Of a stretch of DNA of 64,000 bases, positions 7,268-15,524 are shown in pieces. The stretch's first letter is position 1; every line of letters begins with the position of its first letter. Origin of the DNA: DASQMT01 sp963827335 (lineage in GTDB: Bacteria; Actinomycetota; Thermoleophilia; Solirubrobacterales; Solirubrobacteraceae); NCBI GenBank assembly GCA_963827335.1, contig CAWHAP010000010.1:186001-250000 (forward strand), given 5' to 3'. The translations under genes were made by a program, and so were the position numbers. Below the pieces are notes generated by a model. The model was not told the origin of the DNA. It searched no databases and saw only the letters and a program-made list of their open reading frames with translations.

Positions 7268-8500
7268 ATGGCCAGATCCCGGCAGCAGCCGCTCGAGCAC
7301 CGACTGCTCCTCACGGCCACCTTCTGCCTCCTGGCCGGCGGCGCGGTGATGGTCTACTCGGCGTCCTCGGCGCGCACGCTGCTCGAGGGGCAGGGCGACG
7401 GGACGGCGTACCTGGTCAAGTACCTCATGTACGGCGCCGTCGGGCTCGTGGTCATGCAGCTCGTGGCCCGCTACGGCCTCGCGCCCGTCCGCCGCTTCAC
7501 CCCGATGCTGCTGGTCGGGGCGTTCGTGCTGCTCGTGCTCGTGCTGCTGCCCGGCTTCGGCGTGACCGTGAACGGGGCGCGGCGCTGGATCGGGGCCGGC
7601 CCGCTCCAGTTCCAGCCCGCGGAGGTGATGAAGCTCGCGCTGGTGCTGCACGTCGCCGCGGTGCTCTCCGCGCCGCGCCGCAAGGCGCCCACGCTGCGCA
7701 ACGTCGCCAAGCCCATCTTCCTGCCGGGCGGCTGCGCCGTGCTCCTGATCGCCGCGCAGCCCGACCTCGGGACCGCGCTCGTGATCGGCTTCATCCTGGC
7801 CGCGATGCTCGTCGCGGCAGGGCTGCCGCTGCGCCAGCTCGGGCTGATCGCCGGCGGCGCCTCGGTCCTGATCGTGCTCTTCGCCCTGCTGGAGCCCTAC
7901 CGGCGCGACCGCCTCACCGCGTTCCTCAACCCGTGGGACCACGCCGGCACGATCGGCTTCCAGGCCGTGCAGGGGCAGATCGCCATCGGGTCGGGCGGCA
8001 TGTTCGGCGTCGGCCCCGGCCAGTCGGTGCAGAAGGTCTTCTACCTGCCCGAGGCGCACACGGACTTCATCCTCGCCGTGATCGGCGAGGAGCTCGGGCT
8101 GGCGGGGATCTGCGGCCTGCTCGCCCTCTACGGCATGATCGGGTACGCCGGGCTGCGCACCGCGAAGGCTGCGCGCGGCGCCTACGCGAAGCTGCTGGCG
8201 GCCGGCTTGACCTCGTGGATCCTGTGCCAGGCGCTGCTCAACATCTACACGGTGCTCGGCCTCGCGCCGCTGACCGGCGTGCCGCTGCCCTTCATCTCGT
8301 CGGGCTCGACGTCGCTGATCATGCTGCTGTTCGCGATGGGGCTGCTGCTCAACATCGCGGGCGGCGGCTCGACGCACCTGCGCGCCGTGCGCGGGCCGAG
8401 GAAGGGGAGCGATGAGCGCACCGCGGATCGTGATCGCGGCCGGCGGGACGGCCGGGCACGTGGTGCCGGCCATCGCCGTGGCCGACGCGCTGCGGGCTGA
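7268..8500 (+). CDS. ftsW: Division septum glycosyltransferase FtsW (SEDS family)
   Basis: Multi-pass SEDS protein that polymerises glycan strands at the division site with its cognate PBP. Ten hydrophobic segments are visible, with family motifs NGARRWIG, QPAEVMKLALVL, AAQPDLGTA, the NPW near residue 220, GQSVQKVFYLPEAHTDFI (the extracellular loop motif), GEELGL and GVPLPFISSGSTSL. The start is uncertain: ATG 7268 (MARSRQQ) is preferred because the in-frame ATG 7229 abuts repeat R1. Neither has a good Shine-Dalgarno. The 3' end overlaps murG by 89 nt and encodes an Arg-rich tail after the last helix, an unusually long overlap. Confidence 0.92.
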   Translation: MARSRQQPLEHRLLLTATFCLLAGGAVMVYSASSARTLLEGQGDGTAYLVKYLMYGAVGLVVMQLVARYGLAPVRRFTPMLLVGAFVLLVLVLLPGFGVTVNGARRWIGAGPLQFQPAEVMKLALVLHVAAVLSAPRRKAPTLRNVAKPIFLPGGCAVLLIAAQPDLGTALVIGFILAAMLVAAGLPLRQLGLIAGGASVLIVLFALLEPYRRDRLTAFLNPWDHAGTIGFQAVQGQIAIGSGGMFGVGPGQSVQKVFYLPEAHTDFILAVIGEELGLAGICGLLALYGMIGYAGLRTAKAARGAYAKLLAAGLTSWILCQALLNIYTVLGLAPLTGVPLPFISSGSTSLIMLLFAMGLLLNIAGGGSTHLRAVRGPRKGSDERTADRDRGRRDGRARGAGHRRGRRAAG

Positions 8501-9473
8501 GGGCGCGGAGGTCTCGTTCGTCGGCGGGCAGCGGGCCGAGGCCGAGCTGGTCCCCGGCGCGGGCTACGCGCTCGACCCGATCCGCGTCGAGGGCATCTCC
8601 CGCACGAACCCGCTCAAGGCGCTCCGGGCCGTGCTCAAGGCGGCGCTCGCGCTGCGCGGCGCGCTCGCCATCCTGGCGCGCCGGCGGGCGGACGCCGTGC
8701 TGGGCGGCGGCGGCTACGTGGCCGGCCCGGTCGGCGTCGCGGCCGTGCTGCGGCGCGTGCCGCTCGTGCTCATGGAGGCCGACTCGCACATGGGCCTGAC
8801 GAACCGGCTGCTCGCCCGGCGCGCCCGGCGCGTGTGCCTCGCCTTCCCGATCGCGGGCCGCGGCGGCGGCAACCACGTGGTCACCGGCCGGCCGGTGCCG
8901 GACCGCGTGGCCGACCGGACCGGCGCGCGCGCCGCGCTCGGCGTCGGCCCGGACGAGCGCTGCGTGCTCGTGTTCGGCGGCTCGCTCGGCGCCCGCTCGG
9001 TCAACCAGGCCGCCGTCGCCGCGTTCGCCGACGCGCCCTACCGCGTCCTCCACGTCGCCGGGCGGCGCGACCACCCGGATCTCACCGCGCCCGGCCCGCA
9101 CTACGACCTGCGCGACTACCTCGTCCCCTTCGGGCAGGCGCTCGCGGCGGCCGACCTGGCGGTGGCGCGCGCCGGCGGCTCGGTGTTCGAGCTCGCGCAG
9201 TACGGCCTGCCGGCCGTCCTCGTGCCCTATCCGCACGCGACCGCCGACCACCAGAGCGCGAACGCCCGCTGGATGGCGGAGGGCGGCGCGGCCGTCGTGC
9301 TGCGCGACGACGAGCTCACGCCCGACCGGCTCCGGACCGCGGTGGACGCGATCCTGCTCGACCCCGGCCGGCTGGCGGAGATGGCCGCCGCCTCGGCCCG
9401 GCTGGCGCGCCCGGACGCGGCGCGCGACGTCGCGCGGGCCGTGCTCGCGGCCGCCGGCGCGTCACCCGCATAG
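8412..9473 (+). CDS. murG: Lipid II synthase MurG (GlcNAc transferase)
   Basis: Peripheral membrane glycosyltransferase that adds GlcNAc to lipid I to form lipid II. It is 353 aa long. The N-terminal glycine loop is AAGGTAGHVVPAIAVADAL; GGGGYVAGPVGVAA, EADSHMGLTNRLLA (usually EQN in other phyla), VFGGSLGARSVN, ARAGGSVFELA and PYPHATADHQSANAR are all family motifs. A purine-rich AGGAAGGGGAG lies just upstream of the ATG. It begins inside the 3' end of ftsW, so translation is coupled. Confidence 0.95.
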   Translation: MSAPRIVIAAGGTAGHVVPAIAVADALRAEGAEVSFVGGQRAEAELVPGAGYALDPIRVEGISRTNPLKALRAVLKAALALRGALAILARRRADAVLGGGGYVAGPVGVAAVLRRVPLVLMEADSHMGLTNRLLARRARRVCLAFPIAGRGGGNHVVTGRPVPDRVADRTGARAALGVGPDERCVLVFGGSLGARSVNQAAVAAFADAPYRVLHVAGRRDHPDLTAPGPHYDLRDYLVPFGQALAAADLAVARAGGSVFELAQYGLPAVLVPYPHATADHQSANARWMAEGGAAVVLRDDELTPDRLRTAVDAILLDPGRLAEMAAASARLARPDAARDVARAVLAAAGASPA

Positions 9474-9546
9474 GGTCAGGACCCCATTCGTCCCCCGCGC
9501 GGGCCGCGCCTCAAGTTCACGGTGCATCGGGCCGTATACCAGGGCA

Positions 9547-9984
9547 GTGAGCGCAGTCCGCATCCCCATCCGATCCGGCGAGCGCGGCTTCACGATGGTG
9601 GAGCTGCTGGTCGTCGTCCTCCTCATCGGCATCCTCGCGATGATCGCCCTGCCGGCGTTCCTCACCCAGCGGGCCAAGGCCGAGGACCTCGACGCGCAGA
9701 CGACGGTCCGGACCGCGGTGATCGCGCTCGAGACCATCCACTCGGACCGCGACACGTTCTCCGCCACGGTCGCCGACCTGATCCGCGTCGAGCCAGCGCT
9801 CAGCGAGGCGTACCAGCTCGTCGTCGTCGGCGACCACGCCACGTTCTCGGTCACCGAGACGTCGCACTCCGGGACGAAGTTCACGCACACCCGCACGTCC
9901 GCCGCCCCCACGGAGCGCACGTGCGACCGGCACGGGTTCGGCGGCTGCCGCGCCTCGGCCGACCCCGCCGGCAACTGGTGGTGA
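9547..9984 (+). CDS. Type IV pilin-like / pseudopilin protein
   Basis: A 145-aa protein with a short basic leader followed by GFTMVELLVVVLLIGILA, a textbook prepilin peptidase site (G before F, conserved E at +5) and N-terminal helix. The globular remainder has two late cysteines (TCDRHGFGGC) that could form a disulphide loop. It starts at GTG; TATACC lies 6 nt before it and there is no Shine-Dalgarno. No other pilus gene is nearby, so its export machinery must be elsewhere. It ends one base before the recQ stop, convergent. Confidence 0.85.
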   Translation: MSAVRIPIRSGERGFTMVELLVVVLLIGILAMIALPAFLTQRAKAEDLDAQTTVRTAVIALETIHSDRDTFSATVADLIRVEPALSEAYQLVVVGDHATFSVTETSHSGTKFTHTRTSAAPTERTCDRHGFGGCRASADPAGNWW

Positions 9985-9985
9985 G

Positions 9986-11605
9986 TCAGGCGGCGCGCAG
10001 CAGCGCCCGCTCGACCACGACGGCCAGCGCGAGCGTCTTGTAGCCCACCGTCTCGAACAGCACGACCACCGCGTCGTCGTCGTAGCGCTGCACCACGCCC
10101 TCGCCCCAGTCGGCGTGCGCGACGCGCGCCCCGACCGCGAACGGGACGTCGGCGGGCGCGGCGGCCTCCAGCGCGCGGCCGTCCTGGCAGGTGTCGCAGT
10201 TGCCGCACGGCGGCGTGAACGGCTCGCCGAAGTAGGAGAGGACGAACGCGCGCCGGCAGGTGTCCGTCTCGGCGTAGGAGCGCATCATGTCGATGCGCGA
10301 GCGGTCGATCGCCCGGCGGTTCTCCTCGACCGCGGCGGCCGCCTCGATCGCGGCCTGGCGCGGCGGCGCGGCGGCGGCGGGCGCGATCGCGCCGCCGGGC
10401 AGCACGTCGACGGCCCCGGCCGCCTCGAGCCGCGCGACAGCGGTCGCGAGCTTCGTCTCGCTCAGCGCCGTCGCCTCCTGCAGCTGTGCGGGCGCGATCG
10501 CTCCGCCCGCGCCGTCGACGGCCTGCCAGACGGTCCCGATCTCCGCCAGGTCGACCCCGCCGCCGGCGAAGAAGCGCCGCAGCCCGAGGTCCTCGGCGCG
10601 GTAGAAGAGCACGGCCTCGGCCGGCTCCCCGTCGCGCCCGGCACGCCCCACCTCCTGGTAGTAGGCGTCGAGCGACTCGGAGATCTCGGCGTGGGCGACC
10701 CAGCGGACGTTCGGCTTGTCGACGCCCATCCCGAACGCCGTGGTGGCCACGACGACGTCGACGTCGTCGTCCATGAATCGCTCCTGTGCGGCGTCGCGCG
10801 CGCGGGTGCGCATCCCGGCGTGGTAGGAGGCGGCGCGGACACCCTCCTCGCACAGCGCCGCCGCGAGGTCCTGCGCCGCGCGCCGCGTGGCGACGTACAC
10901 GATCCCGGGCCCGTCCGCGGACCCGACGAACGCCCGCAGCGCGCGCAGCTTGCGGTCCTCGTCGTGGTGGCGCTCGACGCGGAGGCGGATGTTCGGACGG
11001 TCGAACCCGCGGATGACCTGGAGCGGGTCGCGCAGGCCGAGCCGCTCGACGATCTCCTCGCGCACGGGCGGCGCCGCCGTCGCGGTCAGCGCGAGCACCG
11101 GCGGGCGGCCGAGCGCCTCGACCGCCGCGCCGAGGCGCAGGTAGTCCGGGCGGAAGTCGTGCCCCCATTCGGAGATGCAGTGGGCCTCGTCGACCACGAC
11201 CAGCGACGGCCGGGCGACGGCGAGCTCGTCGAGCACCTCGGCGTTGGCGAGCTGCTCGGGGGCGAGGAAGACGAACTCGAGCGCATCCTCGGCCAGCTCG
11301 GCGAGCGCGGCCTCCCGCTGCTTCGCCGGGACGGTCGAGTTGAGCTGGGCGGCGCCCGCCGTGCGCTCGCGCAGGTCGTCGACCTGCTCGCGCTGGAGCG
11401 CGATCAGGGGGGAGATCACGACCGTCGCGCCCGGGAGCAGGAGCCCGGCGATCTGGTAGATCGCCGACTTGCCCGATCCCGTGGACATCACGACGAGCGC
11501 GTCACGGCCGGCGAGCGCGGCCTCGATCCCCTCGCGCTGCCCGGCTCGGAGTGCCGCGAACCCGAACGCCTCGCGCGCCACGCGATCGATCCGGTCCTCC
11601 GCCAT
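9986..11605 (-). CDS. recQ: RecQ-family ATP-dependent DNA helicase
   Basis: A 539-aa superfamily 2 3'-5' helicase. It has MSTGSGKSAIYQ (Walker A, about residue 40), SPLIALQREQ, DEAHCISEWGHDFRPDY (DEAH plus the RecQ aromatic loop), ALTATA, TTAFGMGVDKPNVR and QEVGRAGRDGEPA. A zinc-binding cluster follows (CRRAFVLSYFGEPFTPPCGNC). The normal HRDC domain is absent. The C-terminus instead carries a small VGARVAHADWGEGVVQ segment resembling SH3/Tudor-like tails of UvrD-type helicases. It is unrelated to wall synthesis but sits between murG and murC. Confidence 0.92.
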   Translation of the reverse strand: MAEDRIDRVAREAFGFAALRAGQREGIEAALAGRDALVVMSTGSGKSAIYQIAGLLLPGATVVISPLIALQREQVDDLRERTAGAAQLNSTVPAKQREAALAELAEDALEFVFLAPEQLANAEVLDELAVARPSLVVVDEAHCISEWGHDFRPDYLRLGAAVEALGRPPVLALTATAAPPVREEIVERLGLRDPLQVIRGFDRPNIRLRVERHHDEDRKLRALRAFVGSADGPGIVYVATRRAAQDLAAALCEEGVRAASYHAGMRTRARDAAQERFMDDDVDVVVATTAFGMGVDKPNVRWVAHAEISESLDAYYQEVGRAGRDGEPAEAVLFYRAEDLGLRRFFAGGGVDLAEIGTVWQAVDGAGGAIAPAQLQEATALSETKLATAVARLEAAGAVDVLPGGAIAPAAAAPPRQAAIEAAAAVEENRRAIDRSRIDMMRSYAETDTCRRAFVLSYFGEPFTPPCGNCDTCQDGRALEAAAPADVPFAVGARVAHADWGEGVVQRYDDDAVVVLFETVGYKTLALAVVVERALLRAA

Positions 11606-11686
11606 GCGGGCGGGCTGCCCTGGCGTGCGCGAGCGGAAACGCGACCTGGCGCCGGTGGTGACGGCGCGGCTTCGCGGCTGGCGGCG

Positions 11687-12041
11687 GTGGCGACGGCGCG
11701 TCTCGCGGTTTGCTGCGTGGCCGCGCGGACACCGGGCATCGAGGGGAGGGGGCTAGGGGAAACGGCGTTCCTCCGGGCCCGCGAACGTCGAGTTTCGCGC
11801 GGGCCTGCCGTCGTACTCGACGTTTGCGCCCGTAGCGGTAGCAAACGTCGAGAGCCGGGGCGGATCGACGGAGAACTTGACGTTGTGCGGGCGACAGGCG
11901 CACAACGTCGTGCACGACGGCGGGCCCGTCCCGACCGCGACGTTGTGAGGGGCCCGAAGGCACGCCGCTCCCCCTGACCCCCTCCCCTCGATGCGCGGTG
12001 TCCGCGCGTCCGACGAACCGGGCGAAACGCGCCGTCGCCAC
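11687..12041. mobile_element. 355-bp composite palindromic element A (97-bp inverted ends)
   Basis: The 480-bp gap between divergent recQ and murC holds no gene. Its core is a symmetrical element. The left end (11687-11783) begins GTGGCGACGGCGCG and contains GCGGACACCGGGCATCGAGG and GGGAGGGGG; the right end (11945-12041) is the inverted equivalent, with the same 97-bp length. Between them lies a 161-bp array of regularly spaced arms, listed separately. The same end sequence recurs once at 20889. No transposase is present, so a MITE-like non-autonomous element is one reading and a conserved regulatory or structural DNA is another. Left-end similarity is imperfect around 11700-11728. Confidence 0.65.
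11784..11944. repeat. 30-bp-pitch alternating arm array, six arms
   Basis: Eleven-base arms start at 11784, 11814, 11844, 11874, 11904 and 11934, exactly 30 bp apart. They alternate AACGTCG-type with CGACGTT-type (AACGTCGAGTT, TACTCGACGTT, AACGTCGAGAG, AACTTGACGTT, AACGTCGTGCA, ACCGCGACGTT). Spacers are always 19 bp. Successive arms can pair: AACGTCGAGT with ACTCGACGTT, CTCGACGTTTGC with GCAAACGTCGAG, GACGTTGTGCG with CGCACAACGTC. It is not a CRISPR array: repeats are too short and alternate in orientation, and no cas genes are seen. Confidence 0.8.
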
Positions 12042-12085
12042 ACGCCGCGAGACCAGTCCCGCCGCTCGACTACCCTCCACCGCCG

Positions 12086-13408
12086 ATGCACCCCTGGTCC
12101 GGCCGCGCGCTGCACTTCGTCGGGATCTGCGGAGCCGGCATGAGCGGTCTCGCCGTGGTCGCGCACGCGCTCGGCGCCGCCGTCACCGGGTCCGACCGCG
12201 CCGCCGGCTCGCCCTACGGCGGCGCCCTGCGCGCGGCGGGGATCCTCCCCGCCGCCGGCCATGACGCCGCGAACGTGCCGCCGGACGCCGAGCTCGTCGT
12301 CTCCTCGGCGATCCCGCCCGACAACCCCGAGCGCGCGATCGGGCGCGAGCGCGGCCAGCGCGAGCTGCACCGCGCAGCGCTGCTCGGCGAGCTGACGCGG
12401 CTGCGGCCCACGATCGCGGTGACCGGGACGCACGGCAAGACGACGACCTCGAGCATGGTCGTGCACGCCCTGCGCGGCTGCGGGATGGATCCCGGCTATC
12501 TCGTCGGCGGCGCCGTGCGCTCGACCGGGGCGAACGCGGGCTGGGGCGCGGGGGAGTGGCTCGTGGTCGAGGCCGACGAGTCCGACCGCTCGCTGCTGCA
12601 GCTCGCGCCGGGCATCGCCGTCCTCACGAACGCCGAGCTCGACCACCACACGACCTACGCCTCCCAGCGCGACGTGGACGACACGTTCCGCGCCTTCCTC
12701 GCGCTCGCCGACCGGGCCGCGGTCGTGTGGGACCGCCCCGGGCTGCTCGCGCTGGCCCCGGCCGGCCTCCCGCTCGTCCCGTTCGACGCCGAGCCCGAGC
12801 TGACGGCGGGCGGATCGCGCTTCACGCTCGACGGCGTCGCGGTCGAGCTGTCGGTCCCCGGCACGCACAACGCCCGCAACGCCGCCGCGGCGCTGACCGC
12901 GGCGCGGCTCGCGGGCGCCGACCTCGCGGCCGCCGCGGCCGCCCTGCGCGACTTCCAGGGCGCGGGGCGCCGCTTCGAGCGGCTGGGGGAGACCGCGGGG
13001 GGCGCGCTCGTGGTCGACGACTACGCGCATCACCCGACCGAGGTCGCGGCGACGCTCGAGGCGGCGCGCACGCTCGCGCCCCGTCGCGTGATCGCCGCCT
13101 TCCAGCCGCACCTCTTCTCCCGCACCGCGCATCAGGCCGCGGAGTTCGGCGCCGCCCTGGCCGCGGCCGACGAGGTCGTGGTGCTCGACGTCTACCCGGC
13201 GCGCGAGCGCGCCGAGGACTTCCCGGGCGTGACCGGGCTGCTCGTGGCGCAGGCCGCAGCGGACGCGGCGGGCGGCCGGCGCGTGTCGTGGCTCCCGACG
13301 CTCGCGCTGGCCGAGCAGCGGCTGCGTGCCGAGTTGCGCGAGGGCGACCTGCTGCTCACGCTCGGCGCCGGCGACGTCGACGCGCTCGGGCGCGCGCTCG
13401 TGCGGTAG
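12086..13408 (+). CDS. murC: UDP-N-acetylmuramate-L-alanine ligase MurC
   Basis: Cytoplasmic Mur ligase that attaches the first L-Ala of the stem peptide. It is 440 aa. The N-terminal Rossmann start is HFVGICGAGMSGLAVVAHAL. The ATP loop is TGTHGKTTTSS (about residue 113), then EADESDRSLL, NAELDHH, GTHNARNAAAAL, VDDYAHHPTEV, AFQPHLFSRT and VLDVYPARE. TACCCT lies 9 nt before the ATG without a Shine-Dalgarno, indicating a leaderless start just past element A. ftsQ follows after 32 bp. MurC and ftsQ are cut off from murG by the pilin and recQ genes. Confidence 0.96.
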   Translation: MHPWSGRALHFVGICGAGMSGLAVVAHALGAAVTGSDRAAGSPYGGALRAAGILPAAGHDAANVPPDAELVVSSAIPPDNPERAIGRERGQRELHRAALLGELTRLRPTIAVTGTHGKTTTSSMVVHALRGCGMDPGYLVGGAVRSTGANAGWGAGEWLVVEADESDRSLLQLAPGIAVLTNAELDHHTTYASQRDVDDTFRAFLALADRAAVVWDRPGLLALAPAGLPLVPFDAEPELTAGGSRFTLDGVAVELSVPGTHNARNAAAALTAARLAGADLAAAAAALRDFQGAGRRFERLGETAGGALVVDDYAHHPTEVAATLEAARTLAPRRVIAAFQPHLFSRTAHQAAEFGAALAAADEVVVLDVYPARERAEDFPGVTGLLVAQAAADAAGGRRVSWLPTLALAEQRLRAELREGDLLLTLGAGDVDALGRALVR

Positions 13409-13440
13409 GAACGAGCCGCCCGGCGGCGAATGAGACGACG

Positions 13441-14214
13441 ATGGCCCGCTTGCACCGGCTGCCGCTGCGCCTGCTCGCCGGGATGCTGCTCGCCCTGATC
13501 GGCTGCGGGCTGGGCTGGCTGTGGTTCCGCGACTCCTCCTTCGCCGCGATCGAGCGCATCTCGATCACCGGCAGCGGCTCGTCGGAGTCGGCCCAGGTCC
13601 GGTCCGCGCTCGAGGCCGCCGGCCGCGGGCAGAGCACGCTGCACCTCGACCGCACGGCGCTCGAGGAGGCGGTCGAGCCGTTCGCCTCGGTCGCCTCGCT
13701 GCGGATCGAGCCCGACTTCCCGCACGACCTCCGCGTCGAGGTCGTCGAGCACGAGCCGGTCGCGACCGTCCGGGCCGGCAACGGGAGCGTCCCCGCGACG
13801 GGCGGGGGGCTGATCCTCGACGGCGTCCGCGCCACCGACCTGCCGCTCGTGTCCAGCCGCAAGCCGCTCCTGGACGGCCGGGTCCAGGACCCGCGCGCGC
13901 TCGCCGCCCTCAAGGTGGCGGCGGCCGCGCCGCCCGCGCTGCGCGCCCGCGCCGTCCGCCTGTTCTACGGCCGCGGCGGGATGATGCTCGACCTGCGCGA
14001 CGGGCCCGAGCTGATCTTCGGCAGCGCCGGCGACGCCCGCGAGAAGTGGCGCGCCGCGGCGCGGGTCCTGGCCGAGGACTCCTCCGCCGGGGCCACGTAT
14101 CTCGACCTGCGCGTGCCGAAGCTGGTCGCGGCGGGCGGCGTCGGGCCGGTGCCCGTCCCCGATCCGGAGCCGACACCGGCCGCGGGCGTCGTAGAATCGA
14201 ACCCTCAACCGTAG
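13441..14214 (+). CDS. ftsQ: Cell division protein FtsQ
   Basis: A 257-aa bitopic protein that links division subcomplexes in the FtsQ-FtsB-FtsL unit. It has a short cytoplasmic N-terminus, one membrane helix (about residues 9-28, LRLLAGMLLALIGCGLGWLW), then a POTRA-like domain (FAAIERISITGSGSSESAQV) and the FtsQ/DivIB beta domain, including IEPDFPHDLRVEVVEHEPVA, the best-conserved region. The tail is proline-rich. It sits in the conserved murC-ftsQ-ftsZ order. FtsA is absent, as usual in actinobacteria. Confidence 0.9.
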   Translation: MARLHRLPLRLLAGMLLALIGCGLGWLWFRDSSFAAIERISITGSGSSESAQVRSALEAAGRGQSTLHLDRTALEEAVEPFASVASLRIEPDFPHDLRVEVVEHEPVATVRAGNGSVPATGGGLILDGVRATDLPLVSSRKPLLDGRVQDPRALAALKVAAAAPPALRARAVRLFYGRGGMMLDLRDGPELIFGSAGDAREKWRAAARVLAEDSSAGATYLDLRVPKLVAAGGVGPVPVPDPEPTPAAGVVESNPQP

Positions 14215-14232
14215 GCTGAGAAGGCCCCTATT

Positions 14233-14249
14233 CTCGACCTCGGGTCGAG
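14233..14249. terminator. Short hairpin after ftsQ
   Basis: CTCGACC (14233-14239) and GGTCGAG (14243-14249) pair with a TCG loop, 19 bp after the ftsQ stop and upstream of the ftsZ promoter. It could be a weak intrinsic terminator or a processing hairpin. There is no T-tract. Confidence 0.35.
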
Positions 14250-14291
14250 ACTTTCTCGATCTGCAAGCGAAGTTGCCGCGGTTCGAGCACT

Positions 14292-14321
14292 TTGACATCG
14301 GGAAGGAAATGCCCGTAACGT
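14292..14321 (+). promoter_or_regulatory. Consensus-like sigma-70 promoter of ftsZ
   Basis: TTGACA at 14292-14297 and TAACGT at 14316-14321, with an 18-bp spacer, form the best housekeeping promoter match noted here. Transcription would begin near 14328, giving a leader of about 60 nt. That leader can fold small hairpins (CGAGCG with CGCTCG around 14341-14360). The gene therefore probably has its own supply besides read-through from murC-ftsQ. Confidence 0.7.
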
Positions 14322-14390
14322 GCTGGAATCCGCGCCCTAAGCGAGCGCCCCAAAACGCTCGACTCTAACTCGAGGTCCGGACAGAACCTT

Positions 14391-15482
14391 ATGGAAGCAG
14401 GCAGCTATCTCGCAGTGATCAAGGTCGTCGGCGTCGGCGGCGGCGGCACCAATGCCGTCAACCGGATGATCGACGCAGGCCTCTCCGGCGTGGAGTTCAT
14501 CGCCTGCAACACCGATGCCCAGGCGCTCCAGATGACGGACGCCGACATCAAGCTGAACATCGGCCACCAGCTCACGAAGGGCCTGGGCGCCGGCGCGAAC
14601 CCGCAGGTCGGCCAGGGCGCGGCCGCCGAGTCGCGCGACGACATCAAGGAGGCGCTCAAGGGCGCCGACATGGTCTTCGTCACGGCGGGCGAGGGCGGCG
14701 GAACCGGCACCGGCGCCGCGCCGGTGATCGCCGAGATCGCCAAGAACGAGATCGGCGCGCTGACCGTCGGCGTCGTCACGCGCCCGTTCGGCTTCGAGGG
14801 GGCGCAGCGCTCGCGCCAGTCGCAGGAGGGCATCGACCGCCTCCGCGAGATGGTCGACACCCTGATCGTGATCCCGAACGAGCGGCTCCTGTCGATCGTC
14901 GAGCGGCGCACGAGCATCCTCGACGCGTTCCGCGAGGCCGACAACGTGCTGCGCCAGGGCGTCCAGGGCATCACCGACCTGATCACGATCCCCGGCCTCA
15001 TCAACCTCGACTTCGCCGACGTGCGCACGATCATGCACGACGCCGGCTCGGCGCTGATGGGCATCGGCACCTCGACGGGCGAGTCGCGCGCCGCCGAGGC
15101 GGCCAAGGCCGCGATCTCCTCGCCGCTGCTGGAGGAGTCCGTCGAGGGCGCCACCGGCATCCTGCTCAACATCACGGGCGGCAAGGACCTCGGCCTCTTC
15201 GAGGTCAACGAGGCGGCGGAGATCATCCACTCCGCGGCCGACTCGAACGCGAACATCATCTTCGGCGCCGTGATCGACGAGGGGATGGGCGACGAGATCC
15301 GGGTGACGCTGATCGCCACGGGCTTCGACAAGCGCTCGGACGGCGGCTACAGCGCGTTCACGAGCGGCCGCCAGGATCGCCAGCGCGGCCCGGTCGATCG
15401 CAATCCCCGGATCGACGACCGCCAGCGCTCGTCGCTCGAGATCCGGGACGACGAGATCGACATCCCACCGTTTTTGCGCTGA
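14391..15482 (+). CDS. ftsZ: Cell division GTPase FtsZ
   Basis: Tubulin homologue that assembles the cytokinetic ring. Of 363 aa, the N-terminal GTPase domain shows VVGVGGGGTNAVNRMI, EFIACNTDAQAL, the tubulin signature GGGTGTGAAPVIAE (about residues 105-118) and TVGVVTRPFGFEG. T7 loop elements NLDFADVRTIM follow. The acidic tail ends DDEIDIPPFLR, the conserved C-terminal peptide that binds partners such as FtsW and SepF. No Shine-Dalgarno is visible before the ATG despite the leader. ylmE and sepF, often downstream in actinobacteria, are missing here. Confidence 0.97.
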   Translation: MEAGSYLAVIKVVGVGGGGTNAVNRMIDAGLSGVEFIACNTDAQALQMTDADIKLNIGHQLTKGLGAGANPQVGQGAAAESRDDIKEALKGADMVFVTAGEGGGTGTGAAPVIAEIAKNEIGALTVGVVTRPFGFEGAQRSRQSQEGIDRLREMVDTLIVIPNERLLSIVERRTSILDAFREADNVLRQGVQGITDLITIPGLINLDFADVRTIMHDAGSALMGIGTSTGESRAAEAAKAAISSPLLEESVEGATGILLNITGGKDLGLFEVNEAAEIIHSAADSNANIIFGAVIDEGMGDEIRVTLIATGFDKRSDGGYSAFTSGRQDRQRGPVDRNPRIDDRQRSSLEIRDDEIDIPPFLR

Positions 15483-15493
15483 TCGGCCCTCAA

Positions 15494-15509
15494 GTCTCGG
15501 GCGCGAGAC
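15494..15509. terminator. Weak hairpin after ftsZ
   Basis: GTCTCG (15494-15499) pairs with CGAGAC (15504-15509) across a GGCG loop, 11 bp after the ftsZ stop and before the next gene. Six pairs and no T-tract make this a tentative terminator. Confidence 0.3.
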
Positions 15510-15524
15510 GACGATGACCCTTGC

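Noticed and set aside
11784..11944. CRISPR array
   Set aside because: Arms are only 11 bp, alternate in orientation, and vary; spacers are 19 bp; no cas genes are present.
11784..11944. Integron attC (59-base element) sites
   Set aside because: The 60-bp palindromic unit with AAC/GTT ends is superficially similar, but units are tandem with no cassettes, and no integrase or full RYYYAAC/GTTRRRY core pattern is seen.
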